A stretch of 64,000 bases of DNA from Clostridiales bacterium. Its GTDB lineage: Bacteria > Bacillota > Clostridia > Oscillospirales > Oscillospiraceae. Shown here one piece after another: positions 1-9,203 of this stretch. Within the stretch, counting starts at the first letter, position 1. Each line of letters begins with the position of its first letter. The stretch is taken from assembly GCA_004557075.1 (NCBI GenBank), contig SFEX01000001.1, forward strand, positions 184,945 to 248,944, written 5' to 3'. The notes beneath the pieces are model-generated. The model was not told the DNA's origin, ran no database searches, and saw only the letters and a list, made by a program, of their open reading frames with translations. The position numbers were made by a program, and so were the translations under genes.

Positions 1-2367
1 AACGGGCATAATAACATCCGCTTTTGCCTCACTCTCGTGCCTGACAAGAGCAGCCTCAAGCACCTTGTCCACCTTATCGGCCAGCACAAAGTTGAGAGCC
101 GATCTGACCGTCGGGTCGATCTCCGAAAGGTCAGGCTCGTTATCCGCCGGGACTATCACCGTGCTGACGCCGTTTCTTAACGCGGCCATTGTTTTCTCCC
201 GCAGTCCGCCTATCGGAAGCACTCTCCCGCGCAGGCTGATCTCGCCCGTCATGGCGATATCGCGCCTGACAGGGGTTCCTGTGAGCGCAGATACTATGGC
301 TGTGCATATGGTAACACCCGCCGAGGGACCGTCCTTGGGTATCGCGCCCTCGGGAAAATGGATATGGATATCCTTGGATTTGTAAAAGTCCGGGTCAATA
401 CCGAGCTTTGGTGCGCGGCTTCTTATATAGGTCACCGCAGCGTGGCAGGACTCCTTCATAACATCGCCGAGGTTTCCCGTCAGCTCAAGCTTGCCGCTGC
501 CGTCAATGACCGCGACTTCAACATCGAGAACCTCGCCGCCGACGCTCGTCCATGCCAGACCGCGAACAAGTCCTACTTCATCGCTCATGTGACGCTGTTC
601 GGGCTTGAACTTTGCCGCGCCGAGATAGGTCTGCACCCCTCCCGCGCGAAGGCTGAGGCTCTTGCGCTCGCCGTTTGCAACGGAAACGGCAGTCTTGCGG
701 CAGATCGTAGCAATATTACGCTCAAGATTTCGCACTCCCGACTCGCGGGTATAGAGGCTTATAATCTCGCGTATCGCGTCGTCGCTGAGCTTTAGCTGAG
801 CCGCCTTCAGGCCGTGCTTTTTGCGCTGCTTAGGCAGCAGGTAATTCTTTGCTATGCTGAGCTTCTCCTCGTCGGTATAGCTCGACAGCTCGATGATCTC
901 CATCCTATCCATCAGCGCTCTCGGTATCGTGTCCGTGGTGTTTGCTGTTGTTATGAAAAAGACATCGGACAGATCATACGGCAGCTCAAGGAAGTTATCG
1001 CGGAAAGTGGAGTTTTGCTCCGGGTCAAGCGCCTCAAGGAGCGCAGCCGACGGGTCGCCCCTGTAGTCTGAGCCGAGCTTGTCTATCTCGTCAAGAACCA
1101 TGAGAGGATTTGAGCTCTTGGCCTGACGGATACCGTTAATTATTCTGCCGGGCATCGCTCCGACATAGGTTTTTCTGTGTCCGCGTATCTCCGCCTCGTC
1201 GTGTACGCCGCCGAGAGAGATTCGGACAAGATTGCGGTTTGTTGCTCTTGCTATGCTCATTGCTATGCTGGTCTTGCCGGTTCCCGGAGGGCCGACAAGG
1301 CAGAGCAGACTGCCGCTCATGCCGGGTGCAAGCTGCCTCACCGCAAGATATTCGATTATGCGCTCTTTGACTTTTTCAAGGCCGAAATGATCCTCGTCGA
1401 GCTTTTTCCTTGCCGCGGCAATGTCGTTTGTCTCCTTTGTCTTTACATTCCATGGCAGTTCAAGGCATGTGTCAAGATAGCCTCTTATAACGGTCGCCTC
1501 AGTGGAGCCGAACGGCTGCTTTGCAAGGTGCGATACCTCTTTGAGAAGCTTCTCCTCGACCTCCTCCGGCAAGCTCAGGCTGCGGATCTTCGCCCTGTAC
1601 TCAGAGATATCGTCAACGCTGTCATCCTCACCAAGCTCCTGCTGAATGACCTTCATCTGCTCGCGCAGATAGTAATCCCGCTGGTTTCTGTTTACCTGCT
1701 CGTTGGTCGCTTCATTAAGCTCCTGCTCAATGCTCATCACGTTCAGCTCATGGTTGAGCATTTCAATGAGCATTTCAAGTCTCCTGCACGGGTGCAGCTC
1801 CTCAAGCAGTTCTTGCTTATCCCGATAGTCAAGGCGAACATTCTGCGAAATATAGTTGCTGACAAAGCTCGGGTCGCGGCTGATAACCAGGTTGAGCAGC
1901 ATTTCCGGAGCCATATTCCCCGCAAGCTGAACATATTCGTCGAAAAGGCTGACAGCAGTGCGCATAAGCGCCTCGCGCTTATCCTGTTCAACGGTCTCCG
2001 CTTTGTCCGGCACCTTCTCGATCATGCCGAAAAAGTAAGGCTGATCGGAGATAAACTCGGCGATCCTGCCTCTGTGCATTCCCTCTGCCATAACCTTGCA
2101 GAGCTTGCTTCCGGGCTGGCGCACAAGCTGGCGAATACGGCAAACCATACCGTATTCATAAATATCGTTTTCTTCGGGCAGGTCGGTGGATATATCCTTC
2201 TGCGTTACGAGAAAAATCTCCTGGTCCGCACCGGCAGCGCAATTGAGCGCGGCAAGGGATATCGGACGCTCAACATCAAAGCTCAGGAGCATTCCCTCGA
2301 ACACATTAAGCCCGCGCAAAGCTAAGATAGGCATTGCGCGCGTTTCCGTTCTTTTTGTATTACTCAT
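1..2367 (-). CDS. lon: ATP-dependent protease Lon, 3' end beyond window
   Basis: Lon is a cytoplasmic AAA+ serine protease that degrades misfolded and regulatory proteins. Reading the minus strand from ATG at 2367 gives 789 codons with no stop before the window edge, close to the usual 770-810 residues. Visible are an N-terminal LAN substrate-binding domain, a Walker A motif GPPGTGKT near residue 360, a Walker B LDEID, and the catalytic Ser in DGPSAG near residue 682 with the Lys in GGLREKT near residue 724. The start is supported by AAGGAG six bases upstream. It is the last gene of a tig-clpP-clpX-lon run, an arrangement common in Clostridia. Confidence 0.96.
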   Translation of the reverse strand, partial: MSNTKRTETRAMPILALRGLNVFEGMLLSFDVERPISLAALNCAAGADQEIFLVTQKDISTDLPEENDIYEYGMVCRIRQLVRQPGSKLCKVMAEGMHRGRIAEFISDQPYFFGMIEKVPDKAETVEQDKREALMRTAVSLFDEYVQLAGNMAPEMLLNLVISRDPSFVSNYISQNVRLDYRDKQELLEELHPCRRLEMLIEMLNHELNVMSIEQELNEATNEQVNRNQRDYYLREQMKVIQQELGEDDSVDDISEYRAKIRSLSLPEEVEEKLLKEVSHLAKQPFGSTEATVIRGYLDTCLELPWNVKTKETNDIAAARKKLDEDHFGLEKVKERIIEYLAVRQLAPGMSGSLLCLVGPPGTGKTSIAMSIARATNRNLVRISLGGVHDEAEIRGHRKTYVGAMPGRIINGIRQAKSSNPLMVLDEIDKLGSDYRGDPSAALLEALDPEQNSTFRDNFLELPYDLSDVFFITTANTTDTIPRALMDRMEIIELSSYTDEEKLSIAKNYLLPKQRKKHGLKAAQLKLSDDAIREIISLYTRESGVRNLERNIATICRKTAVSVANGERKSLSLRAGGVQTYLGAAKFKPEQRHMSDEVGLVRGLAWTSVGGEVLDVEVAVIDGSGKLELTGNLGDVMKESCHAAVTYIRSRAPKLGIDPDFYKSKDIHIHFPEGAIPKDGPSAGVTICTAIVSALTGTPVRRDIAMTGEISLRGRVLPIGGLREKTMAALRNGVSTVIVPADNEPDLSEIDPTVRSALNFVLADKVDKVLEAALVRHESEAKADVIMPV

Positions 2368-2400
2368 ATTTTTCTCCTTTCCTGGAGTATTAAAAAGGCG

Positions 2401-2426
2401 CAAGACGGGACATATGCCCCGCCTTG
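2401..2426 (-). terminator. Rho-independent terminator after clpX
   Basis: A 9-bp stem (CAAGGCGGG pairing with CCCGTCTTG, one G-T wobble) lies between the clpX stop and the lon start. On the minus strand it is followed by a short T run (cgccTTTTTAA). It probably attenuates read-through from clpX into lon. Confidence 0.6.
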
Positions 2427-2433
2427 TCATATA

Positions 2434-3675
2434 TTACTTACGAATTACCTCGGGGCTGGTGTTATTCTTCACGCAGTCGGCGGTGACAATGACCTTCTTA
2501 ATGTCATTTTCTGAAGGGACGGTATACATTATATCCGTCATTATGCTCTCCATGACGCTGCGCAGTCCTCGGGCGCCTATCTTTCTCTCGATGGCCTTGT
2601 CGGCAACCGCTTCAAGCGCCTCTTTCTCGTATTCCAGCTCGACGCCGTCATAGCTCATAAGCGCCTGATACTGCTTTGTCATGGCGTTCTTGGGCTCTGT
2701 GAGGATGCGAACAAGATCCTCTCGCTTGAGAGAGGCAAGCGATGCGATAACAGGAAGCCTGCCGATAAGCTCAGGAATGATGCCGAATTTAAGCAGATCA
2801 TGCTGCTGCACCTGCGCAAGAAGCTCTCCGACGTCGTTCTCGTTAGAGCTTTTTATCTCAGCTCCGAAGCCAATGCTCTTTTTATCGGTGCGTCTTTCAA
2901 TTATCTTGTCAAGTCCGTCAAACGCTCCGCCGCAGATAAAGAGGATGTTAGTGGTATCAACCTTTATAAATTCCTGATGCGGATGCTTGCGCCCGCCCTG
3001 GGGCGGTACATTTGCCACCGTGCCCTCCAGCAGCTTCAGCAGCGCCTGCTGGACGCCTTCGCCGGAGACGTCGCGGGTTATGGATGTATTTTCACTCTTA
3101 CGAGCAATTTTGTCAATTTCGTCAATGTATATTATGCCCTTCTCAGCTCGCTCAACATCGAAGTCGGCAGCCTGCAGCAGGCGAAGAAGAATGTTTTCAA
3201 CATCCTCGCCGACATAGCCGGCCTCCGTAAGCGTAGTTGCGTCGGCGATTGCAAAAGGCACGTTCAGCATCTTTGCAAGCGACTGCGCAAAGAGAGTTTT
3301 TCCGCTGCCGGTGGGGCCGATAAGCAGAATGTTGCTCTTTTGCAGCTCAACATCATTATCGCCTGCGTAAAGAATTCGCTTATAGTGATTATACACGGCA
3401 ACGGAAAGGACTACCTTTGCCCTGTCCTGCCCGACTATATATTCATCAAGCTTTGCTTTTATTCCCGCCGGCTTTGGCAGGTCTTCAAAGTGAAGCCTGT
3501 TGCCCTCAGAATCGCGCACCGAGTTCTGTTCGCCGTCGGAGATTATGCTCATGCATAGATGTATGCACTCATCGCATATATACGCGCCGTTTCCGGCGAT
3601 AAGCCTGCCGGCCTGAGCCTGCGTTCTTCCGCAGAATGAGCATCTCATACTTTTCCTGTCGTCTGTTCTTGCCAT
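2434..3675 (-). CDS. clpX: ClpX unfoldase, ATPase subunit of ClpXP
   Basis: ClpX is the hexameric AAA+ unfoldase that feeds substrates into ClpP. The 413-residue product has the family's usual length. It begins with a C4 zinc finger (CSFC...CDEC, about residues 13-40), then Walker A GPTGSGKT, Walker B IYIDEID, a sensor region ([10 protein letters not shown]) and the C-terminal small AAA domain. GAGGTAG lies just upstream of the ATG. The gene sits directly downstream of clpP on the same strand, separated by a hairpin, so the two can be expressed together or unequally. Confidence 0.97.
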   Translation of the reverse strand: MARTDDRKSMRCSFCGRTQAQAGRLIAGNGAYICDECIHLCMSIISDGEQNSVRDSEGNRLHFEDLPKPAGIKAKLDEYIVGQDRAKVVLSVAVYNHYKRILYAGDNDVELQKSNILLIGPTGSGKTLFAQSLAKMLNVPFAIADATTLTEAGYVGEDVENILLRLLQAADFDVERAEKGIIYIDEIDKIARKSENTSITRDVSGEGVQQALLKLLEGTVANVPPQGGRKHPHQEFIKVDTTNILFICGGAFDGLDKIIERRTDKKSIGFGAEIKSSNENDVGELLAQVQQHDLLKFGIIPELIGRLPVIASLASLKREDLVRILTEPKNAMTKQYQALMSYDGVELEYEKEALEAVADKAIERKIGARGLRSVMESIMTDIMYTVPSENDIKKVIVTADCVKNNTSPEVIRK

Positions 3676-3718
3676 TGATCTACCTCAAACATTTGGGAGT
3701 TATAATACGGTACAAATA

Positions 3719-3741
3719 TGGGGGAACATCAAGTTCCCCCA
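3719..3741 (-). terminator. Hairpin between clpP and clpX
   Basis: A perfect inverted repeat TGGGGGAAC-N5-GTTCCCCCA follows the clpP stop. It has no long T tract, so it is more likely a partial terminator or RNA-stabilising hairpin than a complete stop. Confidence 0.5.
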
Positions 3742-3746
3742 CAAAT

Positions 3747-4328
3747 TCAGCGCTTGGTGATCACCTTGTCGATAATGCCGTACTCAAGTGCCTCCTGCGC
3801 GGACATGAAATGGTCACGCTCACAGTCGCGCTCGACGGTCTCGATGGTTTTGCCGGTGTTCTCGGCAAGTATCCTGTTAAGATTTTTCTTTATCTTCAGG
3901 ATCTGCTCGGCCTGGATCTGAATGTCGGTGCACTGGCCCTGACTGCCGCCCGACGGCTGGTGAATCATGATCTCGGCGTTGGGCAGAGCAAGGCGCTTAC
4001 CCTTGGCTCCGCTTGACAGCAGGAACGCGCCCATTGAAGCGGCCATGCCGATGCAGATAGTTGATACATCGGGCTTGATGTACTGCATTGTGTCGTAGAT
4101 AGCCATGCCGGATGTAACGCTTCCGCCGGGGCTGTTGATATAAAACTGGATATCCTTGTCAGGATCCTGCGCTTCGAGATAGAGAAGCTGCGCGACTATA
4201 AGGCTTGCGGTCGCGTCGTTGACCTCCTCCGACAGCATAATAATGCGGTCATTGAGAAGTCTTGAGAAAATGTCATACGAGCGCTCGCCGCGGCTCGTCT
4301 GCTCAACTACATAGGGTACTAAACTCAT
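3747..4328 (-). CDS. clpP: ClpP peptidase subunit
   Basis: ClpP is the serine peptidase forming the tetradecameric chamber of ClpXP/ClpAP. The 193-residue protein has the family length, the nucleophile Ser in GMAASMGAF and the catalytic His in MIHQPSGG, followed by the head-domain helix. The SD AAGGAG lies eight bases before the ATG. It lies between tig and clpX, all on the minus strand, so the chaperone, peptidase and unfoldase are physically linked. Confidence 0.97.
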   Translation of the reverse strand: MSLVPYVVEQTSRGERSYDIFSRLLNDRIIMLSEEVNDATASLIVAQLLYLEAQDPDKDIQFYINSPGGSVTSGMAIYDTMQYIKPDVSTICIGMAASMGAFLLSSGAKGKRLALPNAEIMIHQPSGGSQGQCTDIQIQAEQILKIKKNLNRILAENTGKTIETVERDCERDHFMSAQEALEYGIIDKVITKR

Positions 4329-4389
4329 AATAAGTCTCCTTTCGAATTATACTGCTTATCCAGGAGATCATATCCGAATAATCAGCTAA

Positions 4390-5679
4390 TTATTCAGCAG
4401 CTTCCTCAGTTGCCGACTCTATAACCAGCTTGGTAGCTTTTTCTTTCTTGAACTCGCCTCTTATATACTCATCGCCAAAGTACTTGCGGATCTGATCGGG
4501 AGTGGCGCCGACAGTCTCAGCCGCGCCCTTGATGTAATCCTCAAGCTCCTCGTCGGTGACTTCAATATTCTCTGCCTCTACTATTGCGTTGAGAAGCAGC
4601 TCCTGCTTTACCTGGTACTCGGCAGCGGGACGGATGGTGGCGTTGATGGCTTCCTCGTCCAGACCCATCATCTGGCTGATCTGCTCGGTTGTCATTTTGG
4701 GATCAGTGAGGCCAAAGTTTGCGGCATAGCTGTGGATAAGCTCGTCGATCTTCGCCTGCATCATGCTATCGGGTACTTCAACGGTCATATTGTCGCAGGC
4801 CTTTGTCATGATAGCGGTGCGGAACTTGGCATCGACCTGCTCCTGCATTACGCGCTCCATATCCTTGCGTGTATCTTCTCTGTACTCGGCAACGGTATTA
4901 AACTCGGAAACGTCCTGAACGAAATCATCGTCCAGCTCGGGCAGCTCTGTCATGGAAAGAGCGTTCAGCTTTACCTTGAACACAACGTCCTTGCCTGCAA
5001 GCTCGGGGGTGTAATCCTCGGGGAAGGTTATATTGATGTCCTTTTCCTCGCCGATGTTCATGCCGACGATCTGCTCCTCAAAGCCGGGCACGAAGGTGTG
5101 TGAGCCAAGCTCAAGCTCATAGCCCTCGGACTTGCCGCCGTCGAAGGGAACTCCGTCGAGGTATCCGTCAAAATCGATATCGGCGGTGTCGCCCATCTGA
5201 GCTTCGCGCTCAACGTCGATAACGCGGCCGTTGCGCTTGAGAACGCCCTTGATCTGACCGTCAATATCCTCTTCGGTGACAATAAAGGTCTCCTTAACTG
5301 CGCTGAGGTTCTTATACTCGCCCAGAGTTACCTCAGGGTAAAGCTCAACGTCGAAGGTAAGAGTAAGAACCTTATCATCGGAAAGGTCAACATTGGAGAT
5401 AGCGGGCTTGCCGATTATTTTAAGGCCACAGTTATCATAGCCGTAGTCAAAAGCGCCGGGAACGAGGTCGTCGATAGCGTCCTGATAGAAAACCTCATGA
5501 CCGTACATGCCCTCAACAACTGCGCGGGGAGCCTTGCCCTGTCTGAATCCCGGTATTGAGATCTTGTCCTTATTCTTTTTATATGCCTCGTTAACTGCGG
5601 CTTCAAACTCGGCCGCATCAATCTCTACCTCAAATTTTGCAGTCTTGGAGTCATTTTTTTCTACATTCTTTACTAACAT
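4390..5679 (-). CDS. tig: Trigger factor, ribosome-associated chaperone
   Basis: Trigger factor binds near the ribosomal tunnel exit and has a peptidyl-prolyl isomerase domain. The 429-residue product has an N-terminal ribosome-binding domain with a GFRQGKAPR signature (residues 44-52), a central FKBP-type domain (about 150-240) and a helical C-terminal chaperone domain. TAGGAGG lies eight bases before the ATG. It is the first gene of the tig-clpP-clpX-lon run, behind a candidate sigma-A promoter. Confidence 0.96.
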   Translation of the reverse strand: MLVKNVEKNDSKTAKFEVEIDAAEFEAAVNEAYKKNKDKISIPGFRQGKAPRAVVEGMYGHEVFYQDAIDDLVPGAFDYGYDNCGLKIIGKPAISNVDLSDDKVLTLTFDVELYPEVTLGEYKNLSAVKETFIVTEEDIDGQIKGVLKRNGRVIDVEREAQMGDTADIDFDGYLDGVPFDGGKSEGYELELGSHTFVPGFEEQIVGMNIGEEKDINITFPEDYTPELAGKDVVFKVKLNALSMTELPELDDDFVQDVSEFNTVAEYREDTRKDMERVMQEQVDAKFRTAIMTKACDNMTVEVPDSMMQAKIDELIHSYAANFGLTDPKMTTEQISQMMGLDEEAINATIRPAAEYQVKQELLLNAIVEAENIEVTDEELEDYIKGAAETVGATPDQIRKYFGDEYIRGEFKKEKATKLVIESATEEAAE

Positions 5680-5718
5680 TTATATATTCCTCCTAAAGTT
5701 TTTCACATAGACCAATAA

Positions 5719-5747
5719 ATAATAACAGATAATGCCCTTAAAAGCAA
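5719..5747 (-). promoter_or_regulatory. Candidate promoter of tig
   Basis: On the minus strand TTGCTT and TATTAT are separated by 17 bases in an AT-rich gap, about 40 bases upstream of the tig start codon. Confidence 0.45.
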
Positions 5748-5790
5748 TGATTTTATTTTAATAAATGAACAGACTATACATTTAATATTG

Positions 5791-6459
5791 TCAAATAAGC
5801 TTCTGCGGGCGAAATTGGACATAGTCGGCGGATACAAGCTGAAACTGAGTCCCGCCGAGTATTCCGTTGAAAGCATATGCGCAACCTGCGCTGTGTATAT
5901 GCCCGTAGCAGCAGCGCTTAACGTTGTAGGCTTTAAGCAGCTCCAATATCTCGGGGCACTCATAGCCCTGATATTTCGGCGGGTAGTGGAGAAAAACGTA
6001 CTTATCCCCCTCGCCTGCCGAGCGCAGCGACGCTTCCAGCCGCATTACCTCGCGGTTCATGATTTTCTTATCATGCACATCGTTTTTGCTCTCCTCATAA
6101 AACCAGCCGCGCGTTCCGCATATGGATACATTGTTATGCAAAATATCGATGCTTTCTATTCCATGCTCTCTGAAGAAATTACCGGCTTTTGTCGCTGTTG
6201 TCCACCAATAGTCGTGGTTGCCCTTGAGTATTATCTTTTTGCCGGGCAGCTTATCTATAAATAAAAAGTCCGGCAGGGCTTCATCCATGGTCATTCCCCA
6301 TGTGATATCGCCGCAGATGACAGTCAGGTCGTCGTCGTGCAGCGCCATGAAGCCATCGGTGATTTTTTCAACGTAATTTAACCATCGGCCTCCGAAGACA
6401 TCCATCGGTTTTTCTGTGCCCAATGAAAGGTGAAGGTCGCCTATCGCATATAAAGACAT
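5791..6459 (-). CDS. Calcineurin-like metallophosphoesterase
   Basis: This 222-residue protein is a metallophosphoesterase. It has the dimetal motif set: DLHLS (residues 8-12), CGDITWG, GNHDYWW and a C-terminal GHIHSAG. It most resembles small cytoplasmic YkuE/YpbG-like or uncharacterised phosphohydrolases, and the substrate cannot be read from sequence. I chose the internal ATG at 6459 over the upstream one at 6483 because GGAGGGG lies just before it and the first beta strand starts there. It is transcribed alone, divergent from the DUF1540 gene. Confidence 0.85.
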   Translation of the reverse strand: MSLYAIGDLHLSLGTEKPMDVFGGRWLNYVEKITDGFMALHDDDLTVICGDITWGMTMDEALPDFLFIDKLPGKKIILKGNHDYWWTTATKAGNFFREHGIESIDILHNNVSICGTRGWFYEESKNDVHDKKIMNREVMRLEASLRSAGEGDKYVFLHYPPKYQGYECPEILELLKAYNVKRCCYGHIHSAGCAYAFNGILGGTQFQLVSADYVQFRPQKLI

Positions 6460-6535
6460 ATCCCCCTCCGAATAAATCAGCAAAAACAGTTAAAGCTATT
6501 ATTGCCTGAAGGCAATAAACTCTGGAGGTATAGTT

Positions 6536-6718
6536 ATGAGTAACAAGAAAATGAGCAACGAGCAGATCACCGGCGTCGGCTGCGACGTTACAAACTGCAA
6601 GTACAATACCATTGACTGCAAGTGCTCTGCTTCACACATCAGCGTGCAGAACGACAGAGCAACCACGAAGTCCGAAACCTTCTGCTCTACCTTCTGCCCC
6701 CGCGGCTGCTGCGACTAA
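6536..6718 (+). CDS. DUF1540 cysteine-rich small protein
   Basis: This is a 60-residue protein with eight cysteines (CDVTNC, DCKC, FCSTFC, CC). The spacing fits DUF1540, a small putative metal-binding family frequent in spore-forming Clostridia and of unknown function. GGAGGT lies six bases before the ATG. It is divergent from the metallophosphoesterase and convergent with thrC, with a GC-rich hairpin right after the stop. The identification rests on the Cys pattern. Confidence 0.8.
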   Translation: MSNKKMSNEQITGVGCDVTNCKYNTIDCKCSASHISVQNDRATTKSETFCSTFCPRGCCD

Positions 6719-6722
6719 TCGC

Positions 6723-6739
6723 ACGGGGCTACGCCCCGT
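6723..6739. terminator. GC-rich hairpin between DUF1540 gene and thrC
   Basis: A 7-bp perfect stem ACGGGGC-TAC-GCCCCGT separates two convergent genes. There is no clear T tract on either side, so termination is likely but not certain. Confidence 0.45.
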
Positions 6740-6748
6740 ACATACAGC

Positions 6749-8233
6749 TCACTCAAGCAGGAAATCCGCAACCGTTTTCTCCATATCCTGCTTCTGGGCA
6801 ACGCCGTTAAAGCGCTTCTCTCTGCTTCCAAGTCCGGAAAGAGGCTTGGGAGCGGGCGTTTTTGTAAGCTCGGAGAGCCTTTCAATAAGCTGAGTGCCGG
6901 AAGCATTTGTCTCTGCACCCAGTGCGTCAAGAACGCTGTCGCAGAATTTATACGGGCTTGCCGTCGACACGATGACCGTCGGCGTATGCTCTTTGATCTC
7001 GGCTCTGTGATCGAGAACTTTTTTATACGCCACAGCGGTATGAGTGTCCATGAGATAGCCGTGCTCTGTGTATATCTTATTTATGACCGACTTGGTCTCG
7101 GTATCCGTACAGAAGCCGCCGACGAAGTTCTCCCTGATTATATCCGCCGTTTTATCATCGACGGCATAGCGACCATAGCTATTAAGCTTTCTCATATACT
7201 CTGCGACCTGTGTATCGCTGCCGCTGACAGAATAGAGCAGGCGCTCAAGGTTGCTGGATACGAGGATATCCATAGACGGCGAAATAGTAGTGTGGAAAGG
7301 TCTGTTTTTATCGTACACACCGCTCTCCAAAAAGTCGGCAAGAACGTTATTCTCATTTGAGGCGCACAGCAGCTTGCCGACGGGCAGACCCATTTTCTTT
7401 GCATACCAGCAGGCAAGGATATTGCCGAAGTTGCCGGTCGGTACGGCAAAATCCACTGTGTCGCCGAAGGCAATATTCCCCGAGTTTACATAGTCGCAGT
7501 AGGCGGAGAAATAGTAGACTATCTGCGGCAGGAGCCTGCCCCAGTTTATCGAATTTGCAGACGATAAGAACCAGCCCTTCGCGCTGAGCTTATCCGCAAA
7601 TTCTCTATCTCCGAATATTTTCTTCACGCCGGTCTGCGCATCGTCAAAGTTTCCGTAAACAGCCGACACGCCGACGTTTTTGCCGCTCTGGGTTATCATT
7701 TGAAGCTGCTGCACCTCGGATACGCCGTTATGCGGGTAGAATACGAGTATTTTAGTCCCCTCAACATCCGCAAAGCCCTCAAGAGCCGCCTTGCCAGTGT
7801 CCCCGCTCGTTGCTACAAGGATGCAGACATTGCGCTTTTCTCCGCATTTTTTAAGCGAAGCTGTCAGCAGATGCGGCAGCATTTGAAGCGCCATATCCTT
7901 GAAAGCGCAGGTTGGGCCGTGCCACAGCTCAAGCACAGCGGTTTTTTCATCAATAAAATGCACCGGTGCAATATCGGGATGGTCAAAATTGTCCCCGTAG
8001 GCGCTGTTTACCATGCGCTCAAGCTCATCTTCGGAAAACTCGTCCAAGAACAGCTTCATGATCCTGACTGCTCTTGTCCGATAATCGGCCGCGCACAGAG
8101 ACTTTATATCCTCGTTTTTCAGCTTCGGCAGGCTCTCCGGAACGAACAGGCCGCCGTCGGGCGCAAGTCCGTGCGCTATTGCTTCTGCCGCAGATACAAT
8201 GCAATTTTTATCTCTGGTACTAAAATACTTCAT
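6749..8233 (-). CDS. thrC: Threonine synthase
   Basis: Threonine synthase is a PLP enzyme converting O-phosphohomoserine to threonine and phosphate. The 494-residue product is of the long form. It has an N-terminal extension (STRD..), the PLP lysine in CAFKDMALQ (about residue 114) and the glycine-rich phosphate site ATSGDTGKAA. The SD GAGGT is seven bases upstream. It follows yraN by 11 bases on the same strand, so it may be co-transcribed with the lepB-rbgA-rnhB-yraN operon. No other threonine pathway gene is nearby. Confidence 0.95.
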   Translation of the reverse strand: MKYFSTRDKNCIVSAAEAIAHGLAPDGGLFVPESLPKLKNEDIKSLCAADYRTRAVRIMKLFLDEFSEDELERMVNSAYGDNFDHPDIAPVHFIDEKTAVLELWHGPTCAFKDMALQMLPHLLTASLKKCGEKRNVCILVATSGDTGKAALEGFADVEGTKILVFYPHNGVSEVQQLQMITQSGKNVGVSAVYGNFDDAQTGVKKIFGDREFADKLSAKGWFLSSANSINWGRLLPQIVYYFSAYCDYVNSGNIAFGDTVDFAVPTGNFGNILACWYAKKMGLPVGKLLCASNENNVLADFLESGVYDKNRPFHTTISPSMDILVSSNLERLLYSVSGSDTQVAEYMRKLNSYGRYAVDDKTADIIRENFVGGFCTDTETKSVINKIYTEHGYLMDTHTAVAYKKVLDHRAEIKEHTPTVIVSTASPYKFCDSVLDALGAETNASGTQLIERLSELTKTPAPKPLSGLGSREKRFNGVAQKQDMEKTVADFLLE

Positions 8234-8244
8234 ATGCTTTTACC

Positions 8245-8604
8245 TCAAAACGCATTTTCAATGTGATTTATTATAACTTTCCGGCTGCTCGTACCCTCCG
8301 GTGCATAGACCTCAATGACGTCAAAGCGGGGCTGCTTATCAGTCTCGTGCTGCTGCAGCCAAAGCTGTGCCGCAATGATAACGCGCTTTTGCTTTGCCGG
8401 AGTGACAAATTCCCGCGCCTCGCCGTAATCCTTATTCTTGCGCAGCTTTACTTCCACAAAAACTATGTAGTCCCGTTTTTGTGCGACAATATCTATCTCG
8501 CCCTGGCGGTAGCGGCAGTTCGTGTCAACTATCCTATATCCGTGCAGCCTTAAATAATTGGCAGCCTTTTTCTCTCCAAAGGCGCCGAGTTCGTTAGTCC
8601 CCAT
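8245..8604 (-). CDS. yraN: YraN family (UPF0102) endonuclease-fold protein
   Basis: This 119-residue protein carries the restriction-endonuclease-like core GEIDIVAQ...VFVEVKLR (E, D and ExK residues present). That pattern defines the YraN/UPF0102 family, whose cellular role is unsettled. Its start overlaps the rnhB stop by one base. The neighbouring rnhB and rbgA are its usual partners in Firmicutes, which supports the call. Confidence 0.9.
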   Translation of the reverse strand: MGTNELGAFGEKKAANYLRLHGYRIVDTNCRYRQGEIDIVAQKRDYIVFVEVKLRKNKDYGEAREFVTPAKQKRVIIAAQLWLQQHETDKQPRFDVIEVYAPEGTSSRKVIINHIENAF

Positions 8605-9203
8605 CAGTGCATTTTCCTCAAGAAGCTCGGTCTATGTACCTCGCATGGGCCATGCTCGCGCAGAGCCTCATAGTGAAGCTTTGTTCCGTAGCCCTTGTGC
8701 TGCTCAAAGTGGTACTCAGGGTACTTTTCGGCCATTTCCAGCATATAGCGGTCACGGGTCACCTTGGCGAGGATCGACGCCGCCGCGATATCGGCACATT
8801 TCGCGTCGCCTTTTACAACGCATTGGCTTCTTATCTCAATCGCACTGTTGCGGTTGCCGTCGATAAGCGCAAGCTCCGGCTGAGGGTCAAGCTGCGCGAT
8901 GGCTCTGTTCATGGCGAGCATCGCAGCATTAAGAATATTTAGCTTCTCTATCTCATCTACTGTTGCAAAGGCTATGCCGAAACTTATCGCTTTATCGCAT
9001 ATCTCGTCATAGAGCTTTTCGCGCTTTTTTTCGCTGAGCTTTTTGGAGTCGTTAAGCCCCGCTATCTCAATGCCCCTCGGCAGAATCACCGCCGCCGCGC
9101 ACACAGGCCCCGCAAGAGGGCCGCGGCCTGCCTCATCAACACCGCAGATAAGTGAAACTCCGCTGTCATATATCTCGTTTTCAAGTGTCCAAAGCTTCGT
9201 CAT
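8604..9203 (-). CDS. rnhB: Ribonuclease HII
   Basis: RNase HII removes RNA from RNA-DNA hybrids and excises misincorporated ribonucleotides. The 199-residue protein shows the GVDEAGRGPLAGP signature (first two acidic residues), NDSKKLS, and later catalytic Asp residues in ALIDGN and KCADIAAASI. It overlaps rbgA by four bases (ATGA) and yraN by one base, so it is translationally coupled in the lepB-rbgA-rnhB-yraN operon. Confidence 0.95.
   Translation of the reverse strand: MTKLWTLENEIYDSGVSLICGVDEAGRGPLAGPVCAAAVILPRGIEIAGLNDSKKLSEKKREKLYDEICDKAISFGIAFATVDEIEKLNILNAAMLAMNRAIAQLDPQPELALIDGNRNSAIEIRSQCVVKGDAKCADIAAASILAKVTRDRYMLEMAEKYPEYHFEQHKGYGTKLHYEALREHGPCEVHRPSFLRKMH

Noticed and set aside
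1177..2325. A 382-codon plus-strand frame near the left edge
   Set aside because: It is antisense to lon, which reads through the whole segment with catalytic motifs.
6501..6516. ATTGCC-TGAA-GGCAAT hairpin before the DUF1540 gene
   Set aside because: A six-base stem this short can arise by chance, and there is no T tract or promoter overlap to support a role.
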